Origin: an uncultured Oscillospiraceae bacterium
Lineage (GTDB): Bacteria; Bacillota; Clostridia; Oscillospirales; Oscillospiraceae
Assembly: GCA_934659445.1 (NCBI GenBank)
Contig: CAKUHV010000073.1
Span: 1-9,110, forward strand
DNA length: 9,110 bases
Direction of reading: 5' to 3'
Program-made: the position numbers and the translations under genes
Notes under the pieces: model-generated
What the model saw: only the letters and a program-made list of their open reading frames with translations
Told to the model about the DNA's origin: nothing
Database searches by the model: none
Shown here: piece after piece, positions 6,840 through 9,110 of the stretch
Position numbering within the stretch: position 1 is the first letter of the stretch
Layout: each line of letters opens with the position of its first letter

Positions 6840-6866
6840 GCCCCGCCGCGGTCATCCCGGCGGGGC
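6840..6866 (+). terminator. Terminator-like hairpin after the ferredoxin
   Basis: GCCCCGCCG and CGGCGGGGC form a perfect 9-bp stem around a 9-nt loop, 6 nt after the ferredoxin stop. The tail ATCATTCCTTT has only a broken U-tract, so termination may be partial. Confidence 0.65.
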
Positions 6867-6895
6867 ATCATTCCTTTCAGGGGATAAATTGGGGG

Positions 6896-6923
6896 TTGCA
6901 TTTTTGCGGGAATGTGCTAATAT
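6896..6923 (+). promoter_or_regulatory. Candidate promoter of the riboswitch-ribU transcript
   Basis: TTGCAT (6896-6901) and TAATAT (6918-6923) are 16 nt apart, and TGC directly before the -10 provides an extended -10. Matches to consensus are only moderate. The predicted start near 6930 falls shortly before the FMN aptamer, which supports the location if not the exact hexamers. Confidence 0.45.
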
Positions 6924-6943
6924 AAGGGCGGACAACTGAATGA

Positions 6944-7062
6944 ATGTCTTCAGGGCGGGGTGAGATCCCCCACTGGCGGTATAGTCCGCGACCGGGCCGG
7001 AAGGCCCGCTGATTCGGTGCAACTCCGAGACCAACGGTTACAGTCCGGATGGAAGAAGATGT
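6944..7062 (+). ncRNA. FMN riboswitch aptamer (RFN element)
   Basis: The conserved RFN blocks are all present: TCTTCAGGGCGGGGTGAGAT at the 5' side, then CCCCCACTGGCGGTATAGTC, CGCGACC, a GGGCC-GGAA-GGCCC stem, CGGTGCAACTCCGAGACC, and the 3' block ACAGTCCGGATGGAAGAAGA. P1 closes as TCTTC (6947-6951) with GAAGA (7055-7059), extended by A-U and G-U pairs. FMN-bound aptamers of this class repress riboflavin synthesis or uptake genes. The aptamer lies 110 nt ahead of ribU, which fits that logic. Confidence 0.97.
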
Positions 7063-7095
7063 GTACAAAACGATCCGCATATTTCTTGCGGCGCA

Positions 7096-7172
7096 CCTCC
7101 TTTTGATTGTTTTGACACCTGGAAGGCATGGCTTTTTCAGGTGTTCAGAAAACAATGAAGGAGGACTTTTTT
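7096..7172 (+). promoter_or_regulatory. Riboswitch expression platform: SD sequestor with terminator-like tail
   Basis: CCTCCTT (7096-7102) pairs exactly with the ribU Shine-Dalgarno AAGGAGG (7158-7164). The stem continues after a small bulge with ATTGTTTT/AAAACAAT (7106-7113 with 7149-7156) and ACACCTG/CAGGTGT (7115-7121 with 7138-7144). The helix is directly followed by AC and six T, ending at the ATG. It can therefore hide the ribosome binding site and could also act as an intrinsic terminator. A smaller hairpin CCGCA-TGCGG precedes it. A possible anti-sequestor pairing is GGTGC in the aptamer (7016-7020) with GCACC (7093-7097). Confidence 0.8.
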
Positions 7173-7874
7173 ATGTCCGCATCTACTCTCACAAAGCCCG
7201 CGGAGCGGGCGGGCTCCCGCCTTGACACCAAGCAGCTGGTCACGCTGGCCATGCTCAGCGCCATCGCCTATGCGGTGATGCTCCTCAGCAAGTCTTTGCC
7301 CAGTGTCAACGGCTTTCTGGATTTCGACTTCAAGGATGTGATCATCTGCGTCGGCGGCTTTGTTTACGGCCCCCTGTCCGCCGCCCTTATGTCCATCCTG
7401 GTGGCCTTTATCGAAATGGTCACCATCAGCGGTACCGGTCTCTGGGGCTTTCTGATGAACTGCCTAGCCACCTGCGCCTTCTGCTGCACCGCCTCCTACC
7501 TCTATAAGCGGCTGCACACCAAGAGGGGCGCTGTGATCGGCCTGTCCTTGGGCGTTGTGTGTCTGGTGGCGGTGATGCTGCTGTGGAACTACCTCATCAC
7601 CCCCATTTACATGGGACTGCCCCGGCAGTCCGTGGCCGCTATGCTGCTGCCTGTGTTCCTCCCCTTCAATCTGGCCAAGGGCGGCATGAACATGGCCGTC
7701 ACCCTGCTGCTGTATAAGCCCATCGTCACCGCCCTGCGCCGGGCCAGACTGGCGCCCCCCTCTCACGGGCAGGGACAGCAGGGGAGAAAGGGCAGCGCCG
7801 GGTTCCTGCTGTTCTCCGCCGCTCTGCTGGCCACCTTTGTCACTCTGGCGCTGGTGCTGATGGGAGTCATATAA
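7173..7874 (+). CDS. ribU: Riboflavin ECF transporter substrate-binding component RibU
   Basis: RibU is the membrane S component that captures riboflavin and docks on the shared EcfA-EcfA'-EcfT energising module, which is not encoded here. The 233-aa product begins MSASTL at the ATG 8 nt after AAGGAGG; an upstream ATG (7128) would put 15 codons through the sequestor hairpin and is rejected. Family signatures are TLAMLSAIAYAVMLL in helix 1, with small residues spaced as in S components that dock EcfT, FLDFDFKDVIICVGGFVYGP (48-67), FIEMVTISGTGLWGFLMNCLAT (79-100) and FNLAKGGMN (165-173). The upstream FMN riboswitch independently supports riboflavin as substrate. Unusually, after the normal six-helix body a polar linker (about 191-209, rich in G/Q/R/K) leads to a seventh hydrophobic segment (210-232). 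Confidence 0.95.
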   Translation: MSASTLTKPAERAGSRLDTKQLVTLAMLSAIAYAVMLLSKSLPSVNGFLDFDFKDVIICVGGFVYGPLSAALMSILVAFIEMVTISGTGLWGFLMNCLATCAFCCTASYLYKRLHTKRGAVIGLSLGVVCLVAVMLLWNYLITPIYMGLPRQSVAAMLLPVFLPFNLAKGGMNMAVTLLLYKPIVTALRRARLAPPSHGQGQQGRKGSAGFLLFSAALLATFVTLALVLMGVI

Positions 7875-7903
7875 ATTCGACGTAAGCAGCGCACAACAAA
7901 CAT

Positions 7904-7936
7904 AAAGCCGCCGCGGTCAACGACCGCGGCGGCTTT
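7904..7936. terminator. Bidirectional terminator between ribU and valS
   Basis: AAAGCCGCCGCGGTC and GACCGCGGCGGCTTT form a perfect 15-bp stem with a 3-nt AAC loop. Its AAA/TTT ends supply short T-runs on both strands. It lies 29 nt after the ribU stop and 7 nt after the valS stop, so it can serve both convergent genes. Confidence 0.88.
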
Positions 7937-7943
7937 GGTTTAC

Positions 7944-9110
7944 TTACATCTCCTTCAGCTGCTCCTCCAGCTTGGCCACCAGCTCCTCCAGTTTGGTGCA
8001 GCGCTCCTTTTCGGCGTTCACCACCTGCTCGGGGGCTTTGTTCAGGAAGCCGGGGTTGGACAACTTGGCCTTCAGGCCGGACAGCTCGCCCTGCTTCTTT
8101 TTCAGGTCTTTCTCCATGCGGGCGCGCTCCTTGGCCAGATCCACCAGCTCGCCCATGGGGATGAACAGCTGGGCGGCGTGGGTGACCACCACCACCATGC
8201 CGGCGGAGGCGGGGGCCTGATCGGGGGCCACGATGGTCACGTCGCTGGCGTAGGCCTGCCGCTTCAGGAAGGGCACGCCCAGCCGGAAGATGTCCGCCTG
8301 CTGGGTGACCACGGTGAGGTGGGCCTTCTTGGAGGGGGGCACGTTCATCTCGCTGCGGCGGGCGCGGATGGCCCGGATGGCGTCCATGATCTGCTCCATG
8401 GCCTGCTCCTCGGCGGGGAAGGCCAGCTTCTCGTCATACCGGGGCCAGTCGGACAGCATGAGGAAGTCGCCCTCATGGGGCAGAGCCTGCCAGATCTCTT
8501 CGGTGATGAAGGGCATGAAGGGGTGCAGCAGCTTCAGCATTTGGGTCAGCACATAGCACAGCACCTGCTGGGCCTGCTCCTTGGCGGCCGCGTCCTCCCC
8601 CTGAAGGCGGGACTTGGTCAGCTCGATATACCAGTCGCAGTAGCTGTCCCAGATGAAGTCGTAGATCTTCTGCGCGGCCACGCCCAGCTCGTAGTGGTCC
8701 ATGTTCTCCGTCACGTCGGGAATCAGGCTGTTCAGCTTGGACAGGATCCACTTGTCCTCCAGCTCCAGCTTCTCGGGCAGCTGGCACTTGTCGATGGTCA
8801 GGTTCATCATGAGGAAACGGCTGGCGTTCCAGATCTTGTTGGCAAAGTTGCGCATGGCCTCGCACCGCTCGGTGTAGAAGCGCATGTCGTTGCCGGGGCT
8901 GTTGCCCGTGATCAGATTGAAGCGCAGGGCGTCGGCGCCGTACTGCTCGGCAATCTCCAGGGGGTCGATGCCGTTGCCCAGGGACTTGGACATCTTGCGG
9001 CCCTTGTCGTCCCGGACCAGGCCGTGGATGAGGACGGTGTGGAAGGGGATCTTCTTCATCTGCTCGCAGCCGGAGAAGATCATCCGGGCCACCCAGAAGA
9101 AGATGATATC
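7944..9110 (-). CDS. valS: Valyl-tRNA synthetase, C-terminal part (truncated by window edge)
   Basis: ValRS charges tRNA-Val in the cytoplasm. Only the last 388 residues or so are in the window; the frame is open at 9110, where the reading begins DIIFFWVARMIF, a ValRS segment. The class I KMSKS motif is intact in GRKMSKSLGN (8982-8996), followed by GIDPLEIAEQYGADALRF and NDMRFYTERCEAMRNFANKIWNASRF. The anticodon-binding helical domain follows. The last 75 residues or so form the ValRS-specific coiled coil, with LSNPGFLNKAPEQVV. The HIGH motif and editing domain must lie to the right. It ends just before the bidirectional terminator, convergent with ribU. Confidence 0.97.
   Translation of the reverse strand, partial: DIIFFWVARMIFSGCEQMKKIPFHTVLIHGLVRDDKGRKMSKSLGNGIDPLEIAEQYGADALRFNLITGNSPGNDMRFYTERCEAMRNFANKIWNASRFLMMNLTIDKCQLPEKLELEDKWILSKLNSLIPDVTENMDHYELGVAAQKIYDFIWDSYCDWYIELTKSRLQGEDAAAKEQAQQVLCYVLTQMLKLLHPFMPFITEEIWQALPHEGDFLMLSDWPRYDEKLAFPAEEQAMEQIMDAIRAIRARRSEMNVPPSKKAHLTVVTQQADIFRLGVPFLKRQAYASDVTIVAPDQAPASAGMVVVVTHAAQLFIPMGELVDLAKERARMEKDLKKKQGELSGLKAKLSNPGFLNKAPEQVVNAEKERCTKLEELVAKLEEQLKEM

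Noticed and set aside
7128..7172. Upstream ATG for RibU and upstream ATG for the ferredoxin (6543)
   Set aside because: Both extensions run through regulatory hairpins and lack a well-placed Shine-Dalgarno; the downstream starts have perfect ones and restore normal family lengths.

Overview
The window reads as a chromosomal segment of a high-GC gut-type Clostridia bacterium, most likely in the Oscillospiraceae (Flavonifractor / Intestinimonas / Lawsonibacter type). The evidence is the Firmicutes form of S12 with its N-terminal insertion, a YbxF-type L7Ae protein ahead of rpsL, strong AAGGAGG ribosome binding sites, an FMN-riboswitch-controlled ECF riboflavin transporter, and a bacterial lipoprotein serpin of the kind known from gut Clostridia. 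The genus is inference.

Left part (1-5040, minus strand): a complete str operon in the order rplGB (ybxF) - rpsL (S12) - rpsG (S7) - fusA (EF-G) - tuf (EF-Tu), read right to left from a near-perfect extended -10 sigma-A promoter at 5012-5040 and closed by a strong intrinsic terminator at 5-30. In Bacillus-type genomes rpoB-rpoC lie directly upstream; here they are absent and the operon begins at rplGB. The operon has unusually rich RNA structure: a leader with competing pairings around the first Shine-Dalgarno, a 43-nt inverted repeat plus two hairpins between rplGB and rpsL, and a 215-nt highly structured gap between rpsL and rpsG. That gap is the position where E. coli S7 exerts autogenous control, but this element is larger. 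A possible extra promoter lies between fusA and tuf.

Middle part (5041-6520, plus strand): a divergent gene for a lipid-anchored serpin with an intact inhibitory hinge and a predicted Thr-Ala reactive bond. No sigma-A promoter is visible upstream. There is instead a GGAAC-N16-CGTC pair resembling an ECF (envelope-stress) sigma promoter, plus GGACG repeats. A 12-bp-stem terminator closes the unit.

Right part (6540-9110): a 60-aa single-cluster [4Fe-4S] ferredoxin (GTG start); an FMN riboswitch whose expression platform is a long hairpin that both sequesters the Shine-Dalgarno and carries a terminator-like U-run; ribU, the riboflavin S component of an ECF transporter, with an extra C-terminal membrane segment; a bidirectional 15-bp-stem terminator; and the C-terminal part of valS on the minus strand, running off the right edge. 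There are no tRNA or rRNA genes, CRISPR arrays or insertion sequences. The window is mostly housekeeping; what merits a second look is the RNA architecture of the str operon and the serpin with its promoter region.
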